DNA of 5,222 bases from Acidocella sp. (GCA_029077775.1 JAQNCU010000234.1:1-5222), one strand, 5' to 3'; positions 1 to 5,222 are shown, numbered from the stretch's first letter. Numbers and translations: made by a program. Notes: generated from the letters alone by a model not told the origin.

Positions 1-1
1 C

Positions 2-214
2 AGCGTGAAGCCTGGCAAGATTGGCGGTCACAAGGTGGGGATACTCACCGGTCCCAATCGCGACTGGCTTCGTGAGCGCGCGCAGGAAGACTTCACGTTG
101 CGAGGGCTGGTTGCCGAGTTGGCTGAGCGGGGCGTGAAGGTCGATTACGTCCAGGTCTGGCGATTTGTCCATGCAGAGGGGCTGAGCTTTAAAAAAAAGC
201 GTGCTGCCCGCTGA
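2..214 (+). CDS. IS630 transposase, N-terminal (DNA-binding) part, 5' truncated by window
   Basis: This is the C-terminal end of the helix-turn-helix region of an IS630 transposase. It reads through a glycine/lysine-rich linker (KPGKIGGHK) into a winged-helix segment, FTLRGLVAELAERGVKVDY...VWRFVHAEGLSF, typical of IS630 proteins. The frame is open to the window edge, and the GTG at 5 is only an internal codon, so the true start lies upstream. The frame runs through eight A (191-198) and stops at the TGA at 212-214, after the aberrant tail KKKRAAR. Family members continue here as SFKKS followed by the catalytic domain, which is exactly what the overlapping frame supplies. The fragment alone would bind DNA but could not catalyse transposition. 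Confidence 0.85.
   Translation, partial: SVKPGKIGGHKVGILTGPNRDWLRERAQEDFTLRGLVAELAERGVKVDYVQVWRFVHAEGLSFKKKRAAR
191..198 (+). other. A8 tract at transposase frame junction (slippage site or disabling indel)
   Basis: Eight consecutive A follow TTT inside the overlap of the two transposase frames. With seven A the protein would read continuously as SFKKSVLPAEQ, the form expected for the family. Such tracts support transcriptional slippage or ribosomal frameshifting, and several IS630 elements are described as using frameshifting. Alternatively, this is a one-base insertion that inactivated the copy. The window alone cannot separate the two. Confidence 0.6.
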
Positions 215-797
215 GCAACTGAGGCCAAAGATCGCTCGACGACGCGAGCTGTGGAAAAAATACCAAGCGCGGCCTGACCCTCGCCGCCTCGTCTTCGTCG
301 ATGAGACCTGGGCCAAAACCAATATGGCGCCGCTGCGGGGGTGGGCGCCGGTCGGTCAGCGGCTGCAGGCCAAGGTCCCATACGGTCATTGGAAGACGAT
401 GACCTTCATCGCCGCCCTGCGCTGTGACCGGATCGACGCGCCCTTTGTGTTTGACCAGCCGATCAACGCCGCCAGCTTTACCGCATGGGTCGAGCAGCAG
501 CTCTGCCCAACGCTCGCGCCAGGCGACATCGTCATCCTCGACAATCTGTCCAGCCACAAAAAGCCCGCGGTTCGCCGCGCTATCCGCGCCAGAGGCGCAC
601 GGCTTCTGTTCCTTCCGCCTTACAGCCCTGACCTCAATCCGATCGAGCAGGTCTTCGCCAAGCTCAAGCATCTGCTTCGAAAAGCCGCAGAACGATCAGT
701 CGAAGCAACATGGAGGCGGATCGGCTCCTTGCTCGACGCGTTCCCGCCACAGGAGTGCGCAAACTACCTCAGAAACTCAGGATATGGTGCAACTTAA
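201..797 (+). CDS. IS630 transposase, catalytic DDE part
   Basis: This is the catalytic domain of the IS630-family transposase, which cuts and joins the element ends at TA targets. Numbered from the GTG at 201, the acidic residues are D34 (VFVDETW), D114 (VILDNLSSHK) and E149 (YSPDLNPIEQVF). The 34-residue spacing between the last two matches the DD34E arrangement of the IS630/Tc1-mariner group. The ending ECANYLRNSGYGAT is also typical. The frame is open from 186, just after a stop at 183-185, so it overlaps the upstream frame across the A tract. Joining them needs a net loss of one base (or gain of two) and gives SFKK-SVLPAEQ. The GTG at 201 has no clear ribosome binding site, so independent translation is doubtful. 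The catalytic domain looks complete; whether active transposase is made depends on the frameshift. Confidence 0.9.
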   Translation: MLPAEQLRPKIARRRELWKKYQARPDPRRLVFVDETWAKTNMAPLRGWAPVGQRLQAKVPYGHWKTMTFIAALRCDRIDAPFVFDQPINAASFTAWVEQQLCPTLAPGDIVILDNLSSHKKPAVRRAIRARGARLLFLPPYSPDLNPIEQVFAKLKHLLRKAAERSVEATWRRIGSLLDAFPPQECANYLRNSGYGAT

Positions 798-812
798 AGT
801 CATCAGACTCTA
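798..812 (+). repeat. Candidate right terminal inverted repeat of the IS630 element
   Basis: The 15 bases after the transposase stop end in CTCTA, where TA at 811-812 would be the duplicated target. Read inward from the right the end is TAGAGTCTGATGACT. IS630 elements typically end within a few tens of bases of the transposase stop, next to TA. The partner repeat is outside the window, so this is a positional inference only. Confidence 0.4.
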
Positions 813-884
813 GCCCACCGCTTCGTTTCAATATATCAACGAATTATGGCGGGCCTCGTTTTCTGCACGCGCCGCCCTGCAAAA

Positions 885-890
885 AGGGGA
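885..890 (+). promoter_or_regulatory. Ribosome binding site for the small exported protein
   Basis: AGGGGA lies 7 bases before the ATG at 898 and fixes that start over the shorter in-frame alternatives. No convincing -35/-10 pair is visible in the 85 bases between the IS end and this gene. The AT-rich stretch at 829-847 contains TATATC, but nothing resembling a -35 box lies at the right distance. Confidence 0.65.
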
Positions 891-897
891 GCCGAAC

Positions 898-1272
898 ATG
901 GGTCGTTCAGGGGCAAAACCGCGGATCACCGCGATACTGATCGGTGCGCTCGCATTCCTTATCGGCCCAGGTGTGCAAACCGCATATCCACAAAGCACCA
1001 CCGTCATGCCCCCGAACATGGTGATGGCAAACCCGCCATCGCCGCCGCTGAAGCACGCGCGGCACGCCAAATCCCGCCTTCCGGCATCCGAGAGCTTCAT
1101 CTCCGCGGCGCAGGCACAGGCAAGCTGCCCGTCTGACCAGGTGGTATGGGCCAATCTCGCCAGCCGGATTTATCACGCTTCGGGCTCACGTTATTACGGC
1201 AAAACCAAACACGGCGCCTATGCTTGCGCCGCCGCTGCGAAGGCCGCCGGGTTTAAGGCCTCTCGGGTGTGA
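898..1272 (+). CDS. Small exported or membrane-anchored protein with a C-terminal YH/RYYG/TK domain, function unknown
   Basis: This 124-residue protein has no assigned function. Residues 1-29 look like a signal peptide or uncleaved anchor: basic residues (R3, K7, R9) precede a hydrophobic stretch from about 10 to 26. The cleavage motif is weak (QTA before Y30). Residues 30-75 are a Pro/Ala/Ser-rich, probably disordered linker with a basic patch (KHARHAKSR). Residues 77-124 form a compact domain, CPSDQVVWANLASRIYH.., then GSRYYGKTKHGAYAC and AAGFKA. It resembles the short extracytoplasmic domain of many proteobacterial proteins reading VW.N..S..YH..G.RYYG.TK.G.Y, which I believe databases call a 'sunset' domain; this name is from memory. 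C77 and C110 could form a disulfide. A good Shine-Dalgarno supports the start. It converges with the amidase, with only 29 bp between the two stops, and lies just downstream of the IS. Confidence 0.8.
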   Translation: MGRSGAKPRITAILIGALAFLIGPGVQTAYPQSTTVMPPNMVMANPPSPPLKHARHAKSRLPASESFISAAQAQASCPSDQVVWANLASRIYHASGSRYYGKTKHGAYACAAAAKAAGFKASRV

Positions 1273-1301
1273 GGGTATCTTCCGGCGCGCTGTCCCGCTG
1301 A

Positions 1302-2789
1302 TCACTCAAACCCGGCGGGCACCCGTGCCGCCCAGGGCTGTGCCGCCTCAAGCTGGGAGGCGAGGCGGATCAACACATCCTCGGCGCCGAATTTCGCGGA
1401 AAAATGCACGCCAACGGGCATCCCATCCGCCCCCCAATGCAGCGGCACGGACATGGCCGGAACAAACGCCATATTCGCCAACTGCGTGAAGGGCGTACGC
1501 TCCAGCGCCGTGAAGGCGAGTTTTTCCGCGATTCCGGATTTCAGCAGCAATTTGCCCGCGCGCAGCATGATCATGAGTTTCGCCGCCCGCTCATCGGCGG
1601 GCTTGGTGTCCAGCTCGCCGATCCGCGCCGCCCCCATCGCGGTGACCGGCGTGAGGAAGATGTCGTAATGCTCATGGAACACCCCAAGTGCCCGCGCGAA
1701 ATCATGCCATGCGGTGCGTGCCGCGACATAATCAGCACCGGAGATGCAATCGCCCAGCAGCGCGATGGTCCGCGTATCGGTATGGAAGGTCGAGGCGTCG
1801 GCCCCGGTCAGCGCGCGGACCGCCCGCATGCCGGCGGCCACATGCCCGTAATACATCGTCATGAAGCAGCGGAATAATTGCCGCCCATCGATCGCCGGTG
1901 CGGCTTCCTCCACGACATGCCCCAGTGATTCCAAAAGCCGCGCGGCATTCTGCACGGCGGTGATCTGCTCAGGATCAATCCGCCCGCCAACCGGGGAGGC
2001 CGTGGAAAACCCGATCCGCAGCCGCCCGGTCTCGGCCCCAACCTCCTGCGCATAGGCCCCGGCGGGCGGGGCGATGATGAACGGCCCGCCCGGCTCCGGC
2101 CCCGCGATGGCATCGAGCATGATCGCGCTGTCCCGGACGGAGCGTGACAACACGCCACTGGCCACCGCGCCATCCCAGATCTCCGCAAAATCCGGCCCGC
2201 ACGGCACCCGCCCGCGTGAGGGCTTCAAGCCAAACAACCCGCAATACGAGGCGGGGATGCGGATCGACCCGCCGCCATCCGAGGCACCGGCCATCGGTAC
2301 GTAACGCGCCGCCACAGCGGCGGCAGACCCGCCGGAGGAGCCACCCGGCGTGGTGCCAGGGTGCCAGGGGTTGCGTGTCGCGCCATGCAGAATGGTCTCG
2401 GTCGTCGCTTTCAACCCCAACTCCGGCGTGGCCGTGCTGCCCGCGATCACCACCCCCGCCGCGAGGAAGCGTTTTGTCAGCTCGCTATCATGGGGGGCGA
2501 TGTAATCGCGCAGCGCCACGGCACCGCGCGTGGCCTTGGCCCCGGCATATTCCTGGTAAATATCCTTGAGCAAAAACGGCACCCCGCTAAAGGGCCCGGG
2601 GGGGCGCTCCGCCGCCGCGATTTGCGCCTGGGCACGCGCCGCGAGGATTTCCACCATCGCGTTCAAGCGCGGCTCTCCGGCGGCGATTTTTGCGAGTGCT
2701 GCCTCCAGCACTTCCGCCGCTGAGACCTCGCCGCTGGCGATCAAACCGGCCAAGCCTGTGGCGTCGTATGAGGCGTATTCCGCGAACAT
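1302..2789 (-). CDS. Amidase-signature family hydrolase, NylA-like
   Basis: This is a cytoplasmic amidase of the amidase signature (AS) family, which hydrolyses C-N amide bonds through a Ser-cisSer-Lys triad. The 495-residue length is normal for the family. Visible triad: K75 (GVPFLLKD), cis-Ser S151 within the Gly/Ser signature PGGSSGGSAAAVAA (148-161), and nucleophile S175 (DGGGSIRIPAS), 24 residues on as in characterised AS enzymes. Wording such as GLKATTE and GATRNPW resembles 6-aminohexanoate-cyclic-dimer hydrolase (NylA)-like amidases, but the substrate cannot be read from sequence. It is unlikely to be GatA of the tRNA amidotransferase, as no gatB or gatC is nearby. The ATG at 2789 follows a strong AGGGGGA site. 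The gene lies 37 bp after rsmD on the same strand and is probably the last gene of that operon. No U-rich terminator hairpin is visible after its stop. Confidence 0.94.
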   Translation of the reverse strand: MFAEYASYDATGLAGLIASGEVSAAEVLEAALAKIAAGEPRLNAMVEILAARAQAQIAAAERPPGPFSGVPFLLKDIYQEYAGAKATRGAVALRDYIAPHDSELTKRFLAAGVVIAGSTATPELGLKATTETILHGATRNPWHPGTTPGGSSGGSAAAVAARYVPMAGASDGGGSIRIPASYCGLFGLKPSRGRVPCGPDFAEIWDGAVASGVLSRSVRDSAIMLDAIAGPEPGGPFIIAPPAGAYAQEVGAETGRLRIGFSTASPVGGRIDPEQITAVQNAARLLESLGHVVEEAAPAIDGRQLFRCFMTMYYGHVAAGMRAVRALTGADASTFHTDTRTIALLGDCISGADYVAARTAWHDFARALGVFHEHYDIFLTPVTAMGAARIGELDTKPADERAAKLMIMLRAGKLLLKSGIAEKLAFTALERTPFTQLANMAFVPAMSVPLHWGADGMPVGVHFSAKFGAEDVLIRLASQLEAAQPWAARVPAGFE

Positions 2790-2794
2790 TTTTA

Positions 2795-2801
2795 TCCCCC
2801 T
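2795..2801 (-). promoter_or_regulatory. Ribosome binding site of the amidase
   Basis: On the minus strand AGGGGGA stands 5 bases before the amidase ATG (2787-2789). It is by far the strongest Shine-Dalgarno in this operon, whose rsmD and rluB starts rely on overlap with the preceding gene. The amidase is therefore probably initiated independently of rsmD translation. Confidence 0.7.
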
Positions 2802-2826
2802 GTCGTTTACGGGAAAGGATGCCCGA

Positions 2827-3396
2827 CTACGGCGTAAAACGCCAGAACATCAGCCGCGCTTTGCCGTGCCGTCTGACGGCCAGCGGGTCCGCCACCTCAA
2901 ATTCATCCTCGGGCCCAAGCTCGGCCACCATCACCGCCTCCGGCGCGATCCACCCGCGCGCGCTCAGCACGTCGAGCGCCCTGCCAACCAGACCCTGGCC
3001 ATAAGGCGGGTCGAGAAACACCAGACCATGGGCTACCCCCGGGCCGACCCGAAGCACGTCCCGCGCCTCCACCATGCTCAGCGCCGTGGCGCCGCAGGCC
3101 GTGATATTGGCCCGTAACGCCGCCAGGGCGGGCTTGCTCATCTCGATGAAATCAGCCGACGCCGCCCCGCGCGACAGCGCCTCCAGCCCGTACGCGCCAG
3201 TACCGGCGAACACATCCAGCACCCGCGCGCCCCGCAAAAGATCACCCCCGCCCCAGGGCGCGTGCATCAGAATGTCGAACACCGCCTGGCGTGCCCGTAT
3301 GCTCGTGGGCCGGGTCTGCGCGCCTGTTGGTGCCACCAACCGCCGCCCGCGCCAGGCACCCGCGATCACGCGCGGCCCTGGTGCCCCAGCGGTCAT
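2827..3396 (-). CDS. rsmD: 16S rRNA (guanine-966-N2)-methyltransferase RsmD
   Basis: RsmD transfers a methyl group from S-adenosylmethionine to N2 of G966 in 16S rRNA, near the P site, acting on assembling 30S subunits. The 189-residue length fits the family. In order: the family-typical opening RVIAGAWRGRRL (9-20); the RPTS..R block (29-36); SAM-binding motif I VLDVFAGTGAYGLEALSRGA (59-78); the acidic residue after motif I in FIEMS (83-87); and the catalytic DPPY motif (129-132) of N2-guanine/N6-adenine methyltransferases. The ATG overlaps the rluB stop in ATGA (3393-3396), implying translational coupling. One oddity: position 33, usually Asp in the RPT(S/T)D(R) block, is Ile, encoded by the rare codon ATA (3298-3300). 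Everything else looks intact, so function is expected. Confidence 0.96.
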   Translation of the reverse strand: MTAGAPGPRVIAGAWRGRRLVAPTGAQTRPTSIRARQAVFDILMHAPWGGGDLLRGARVLDVFAGTGAYGLEALSRGAASADFIEMSKPALAALRANITACGATALSMVEARDVLRVGPGVAHGLVFLDPPYGQGLVGRALDVLSARGWIAPEAVMVAELGPEDEFEVADPLAVRRHGKARLMFWRFTP

Positions 3397-4133
3397 GTCT
3401 TCAGGCTCGGTATCTGCTCGCGCAGGATTTTGCCGTTGACCTCCTCGGCCTGACCACGCTCCAGCTTGCCGAGCTGAAACGGCCCGTAGGCAACCCGGAT
3501 CAGCCGCGTGACCGGCAGCAGCAGCGCATCCATCACCCGGCGGATTTCGCGGTTTTTACCCTCTTTCAGCGACACGCTGAGCCAGGTATTGGCGCGCTGG
3601 ATGGAATCCACATGGGCCTCGATGGGGCCGAACCTCGTGCCGTCCACCACCATGCCGTCGGCCAGGCGCTTCAGCTTCTCGGGTGCCACGCCGCCATGAA
3701 CGCGCACCCGGTAACGGCGCAGCCAGCCTGTCGCGGGCAGTTCGAGCAGGCGGGAGAGCGCGCCGTCATTGGTCAGGAGCAACAACCCCTCGGATGTCAG
3801 GTCGAGCCGCCCGACACTGATCACGCGCGGCAGACCGGGCGGTAGATGCTCGAACACCGTGGCGCGGCCCTCGGGGTCTTTATGCGTGGTGACCAGCCCA
3901 TCGGGCTTATGATAGCGCCAGAGCCGCGTGCGCTCAGGGGTTGAGACCGCCTTGCCATCCACCACCACGAGGTCGCCCGGTTGCACGAAGACCGCCGGAT
4001 GCGTCACCGCCGTGTTATTCATGCGCACGCGCCCGGCCAGGATCATCGCCTCGGCATCCCGGCGGCTCGCGATCCCGGCGCGGGAGAGAAATTTCGCGAT
4101 CCGCTCGCCGCGCTCAGGTGTGGGATCAACCAT
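3393..4133 (-). CDS. rluB: 23S rRNA pseudouridine synthase, RluB type (RsuA/RluB/E/F family)
   Basis: This enzyme isomerises a uridine to pseudouridine in rRNA. RluB modifies U2605 of 23S rRNA in the peptidyl-transferase region. The 246-residue protein starts with an S4 RNA-binding domain (about 11-60, RIAKFLSRAGIASRRDAEAM onward). The catalytic domain follows, with D111 in GRLDLTSEGLLLLTNDG (108-124) as the nucleophile and KEGKNREIRRVM (190-201) as a family signature. I chose the ATG at 4131-4133 over the one at 4178: the S4 domain begins 10 residues after it, the extra 15 residues lack any family resemblance, and it overlaps the upstream stop in ATGGTTGA (4126-4133). Its own stop overlaps the rsmD start by 4 nt. 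RluB is favoured over RsuA, RluE and RluF by its S4 domain, its rsmD neighbour and alphaproteobacterial convention; the exact target base is not provable here. Confidence 0.93.
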   Translation of the reverse strand: MVDPTPERGERIAKFLSRAGIASRRDAEAMILAGRVRMNNTAVTHPAVFVQPGDLVVVDGKAVSTPERTRLWRYHKPDGLVTTHKDPEGRATVFEHLPPGLPRVISVGRLDLTSEGLLLLTNDGALSRLLELPATGWLRRYRVRVHGGVAPEKLKRLADGMVVDGTRFGPIEAHVDSIQRANTWLSVSLKEGKNREIRRVMDALLLPVTRLIRVAYGPFQLGKLERGQAEEVNGKILREQIPSLKT

Positions 4134-4836
4134 TGGCGGCCGCCACCATCGCGCGCAGGATCGCGCCATCCCCGGCACTTACGAGATATTCCGGGTGCCA
4201 TTGAACGCCGATGCAGAATTTCCGGGCTGGGTCCTCCACACCCTCGATCACGCCATCAGGGGCCAGCGCGTTGATGACGCTGCGCCCGGCGTCACGCACC
4301 GCCTGATGGTGTGAGGTGTTCACGCTTATGCGCGGGCCGACAATGTCATGCAGCCGCGTGCCCGCGATAATATCCACCATATGCGCGGGCTGCTCGGCGC
4401 TCGCACCTTGTTCATGGTTCAGCGCGCCGGAAATTGTGTCGGGGATATGCTGGATCAGGGTGCCGCCAAGCGCCACCGCCAGTAATTGCTGGCCACCGCA
4501 GATCCCGAGCACGGGCATGTCCCGCGCCAAAGCCGCGCGCAGCAGGGCGAGTTCGGCATCGGTCCGGGAGGCTTTCACGGTCACACTCTCATGCCGCCCG
4601 GTATCGCCATACAAAGCGGGGTCGATGTCGAACGCGCCGCCGGTCACGATCAATCCATCAAGCCGGGTGAGATAATCCGCCGCCAATGCGGGTTCATGCG
4701 GCAAGGCCACGGGCAGCCCGCCCGCGGCCACCACCGCGCCAAAATAATTTTGCCGCAGTGCGTACCAAGGATAACGAGACCAGCCTCCGGCGGGCTCGGC
4801 ATCCAGCGTCAGGCCGATCAGCGGGCGTTTTGTCAT
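4126..4836 (-). CDS. Class I glutamine amidotransferase-like, peptidase C26 / PuuD-like gamma-glutamyl hydrolase
   Basis: This is a free-standing class I glutamine amidotransferase domain of the peptidase C26 group. Its best-known member, PuuD, hydrolyses gamma-glutamyl-GABA to glutamate and GABA in putrescine breakdown. The 236 residues begin RPLIGLTLD. Catalytic residues are C113 in the nucleophile elbow (VLGICGGQQLLAVALGGTL, 109-127) and H214/E216 (GVQWHPEY, 210-217). LDGLIVTGG (59-67) is also typical. The elbow reads ICGGQQ rather than the ICRG.Q of E. coli PuuD, so the substrate may differ, and no other putrescine genes are in view. The ATG at 4836 is preferred over 4914: homology starts there, and the longer form would overlap tadA. 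No Shine-Dalgarno precedes it, and a weak promoter lies just upstream, so translation may be leaderless. It overlaps rluB by 8 nt. Confidence 0.9.
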   Translation of the reverse strand: MTKRPLIGLTLDAEPAGGWSRYPWYALRQNYFGAVVAAGGLPVALPHEPALAADYLTRLDGLIVTGGAFDIDPALYGDTGRHESVTVKASRTDAELALLRAALARDMPVLGICGGQQLLAVALGGTLIQHIPDTISGALNHEQGASAEQPAHMVDIIAGTRLHDIVGPRISVNTSHHQAVRDAGRSVINALAPDGVIEGVEDPARKFCIGVQWHPEYLVSAGDGAILRAMVAAANG

Positions 4837-4843
4837 AGGGGCG

Positions 4844-4871
4844 TCTAGACCGATGCGCCCGCGCAAGGCAA
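4844..4871 (-). promoter_or_regulatory. Candidate minus-strand promoter of the amidotransferase-rluB-rsmD-amidase operon
   Basis: On the minus strand TTGCCT (4866-4871) and TCTAGA (4844-4849) are separated by 16 bases and resemble sigma-70 -35 and -10 boxes (4/6 and 3/6 consensus matches). The -10 box ends 7 bases before the ATG at 4836, so transcription would start at or next to the start codon. That agrees with the absence of a ribosome binding site. The match is weak, and the real promoter could instead lie inside tadA. Confidence 0.3.
4865..4868 (+). promoter_or_regulatory. Ribosome binding site of tadA
   Basis: AAGG lies 6 bases before the ATG at 4875, which favours that start over the in-frame ATGs at 4881 (12 bases away) and 4902. 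It overlaps the candidate minus-strand -35 box. TTGTCA at 4830-4835 (+) resembles a -35 box for tadA, but no good -10 lies 16-18 bases downstream. Confidence 0.45.
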
Positions 4872-4874
4872 GAA

Positions 4875-5222
4875 ATGCCCATGGCCGAACCGCCCACCCC
4901 GATGGAACAGGCACTGGCCGCAGCGCGCGGCGCGCGGGACAAGGGCGAAATCCCGGTCGGTGCCGTGCTGTGCGATGCCAAGGGCATTGCCATTGCCATA
5001 GCGGGCAACCGCACTGAACAGCATCAGAACCCGGCTCTCCATGCCGAGATGGTCGTTCTGCAAGCGGCGGCGGCAGCGTTGGGGCGCAAATACCTGACTG
5101 ATTATACGCTCACGGTCACGCTGGAGCCCTGCGCGATGTGTGCGGGCGCCATCGCGGCCTTCCGGGTAAGGCGGCTGGTCTTTGGCGCCTATGACCCGAA
5201 ATCCGGTGCGGTGGAGCACGGG
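4875..5222 (+). CDS. tadA: tRNA adenosine-34 deaminase TadA, 3' truncated by window
   Basis: TadA deaminates adenosine 34 to inosine in the anticodon of tRNA-Arg(ACG), letting one tRNA read several CGN codons. It is essential in most bacteria. The 116 visible residues carry the zinc-dependent cytidine/deoxycytidylate deaminase fold. GEIPVGAVL (24-32) starts the core. HAE (56-58) supplies a zinc-binding His and the proton-shuttling Glu58, and PCAMC (85-89) supplies zinc ligands C86 and C89. N46 in GNRTE matches the substrate-binding Asn of the E. coli enzyme, and VFGAYDPKSGAVEHG closes the visible part in family style. The frame is open to the last base, so roughly the final quarter is missing. 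Three in-frame ATGs (4875, 4881, 4902) are possible; 4875 has the best-spaced Shine-Dalgarno. It is divergent from the amidotransferase gene, 38 bp away. Confidence 0.95.
   Translation, partial: MPMAEPPTPMEQALAAARGARDKGEIPVGAVLCDAKGIAIAIAGNRTEQHQNPALHAEMVVLQAAAAALGRKYLTDYTLTVTLEPCAMCAGAIAAFRVRRLVFGAYDPKSGAVEHG

Larger units (their letters stand above)
1..812 (+). mobile_element. IS630-family insertion sequence, right part only
   Basis: The window opens inside an IS630/Tc1-mariner superfamily element. Both halves of its transposase are visible: the end of the DNA-binding part (2-214) and the DDE catalytic part (201-797). The element most likely ends at the TA dinucleotide at 811-812, 14 bases after the transposase stop, because IS630 elements insert at and duplicate TA. 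The left end, left inverted repeat and first part of the transposase lie outside the window, so neither the repeat pair nor the target duplication can be checked. The family assignment is secure from the protein; the exact right boundary is inferred. Confidence 0.85.

Noticed and set aside
189..671. Minus-strand open frame of 160 codons inside the IS
   Set aside because: It is antisense to the DDE domain, which is clearly the real coding frame. No passenger-gene motif is visible.
1314..1332. GC-rich inverted repeat (GGCG.GCAC / GTGC.CGCC), possible terminator in the convergent region
   Set aside because: It lies inside the amidase 3' coding end, has a bulge and a very tight loop, and lacks a T tract on either strand.
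1302..2789. Amidase as GatA of the Glu-tRNA(Gln)/Asp-tRNA(Asn) amidotransferase
   Set aside because: The catalytic signature is shared by all AS amidases, no gatB or gatC is adjacent, and the wording is closer to NylA-like amidases.
2566..3117. Long plus-strand open frame (183 codons) across the amidase start and rsmD
   Set aside because: It is antisense to two well-recognised genes, is rich in Arg/Pro/Ala as expected of GC-rich shadow frames, and shows no domain or ribosome binding site.
3291..3845. Plus-strand open frame of 184 codons antisense to rluB and rsmD
   Set aside because: It is a shadow of the rluB coding frame, with no recognisable motif and no plausible start signal.
4134..4178. 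15-residue N-terminal extension of RluB from the ATG at 4178
   Set aside because: MPGMARSCARWWRPP has no family resemblance and would deepen the overlap with the upstream gene to 53 nt. The ATG at 4133 gives the normal S4-domain spacing.
4740..4752. 13-base AT-rich palindrome CAAAATAATTTTG, possible operator upstream of tadA
   Set aside because: It encodes the QNYF segment of the amidotransferase-like protein (QNYFGAVVAAGG), which fits a conserved helix of the family. Coding explains it, and it lies over 120 bp from the tadA start.
4837..4914. 26-residue N-terminal extension of the amidotransferase-like protein from the ATG at 4914
   Set aside because: It would overlap the first 40 bases of tadA on the opposite strand and has no family resemblance. 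The family-typical RPLIGLT begins right after the ATG at 4836.

Overview
This GC-rich window reads as an alphaproteobacterial chromosome segment. The best guess is an Acetobacteraceae-like organism; that rests on high GC, the wording of RsmD (for example the HAPWGG stretch after its RPTS motif) and the IS630 subtype, and it is an inference. No RNA genes, CRISPR arrays or phage genes were seen.

Layout: (1) Positions 1-812 hold the right part of an IS630-family insertion sequence. Its transposase is split into two reading frames at a run of eight A (191-198), and its left end lies outside the window. (2) Positions 898-1272 (+) encode a small exported or membrane-anchored protein. Its C-terminal ~48 residues form a compact conserved-looking domain (YH..G.RYYG.TK.GAY.C). 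(3) Positions 1302-4836 (-) form a tight four-gene run, in transcription order: a peptidase C26/PuuD-like class I glutamine amidotransferase, a RluB-type 23S rRNA pseudouridine synthase, RsmD (16S rRNA m2G966 methyltransferase), and an amidase-signature hydrolase. The junctions are an 8-nt overlap, a 4-nt overlap and a 37-nt gap. (4) From 4875 (+) to the window edge runs the 5' part of tadA, the tRNA adenosine-34 deaminase. It is divergent from the four-gene run and only 38 bp separate the two starts.

Three of the genes (tadA, rluB, rsmD) modify the translation apparatus: the tRNA wobble position, the 23S peptidyl-transferase region and the 16S P-site region. Two C-N hydrolases bracket the rRNA pair: the glutamine-amidotransferase-like gene upstream and the amidase downstream. 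The upstream one overlaps rluB, so the two are probably translationally coupled. The most notable points are the frameshifted IS transposase, the possible leaderless start of the amidotransferase gene inside a very short divergent region, and the uncharacterised small exported protein next to the IS. I see no convincing evidence of a new defence or mobile system.
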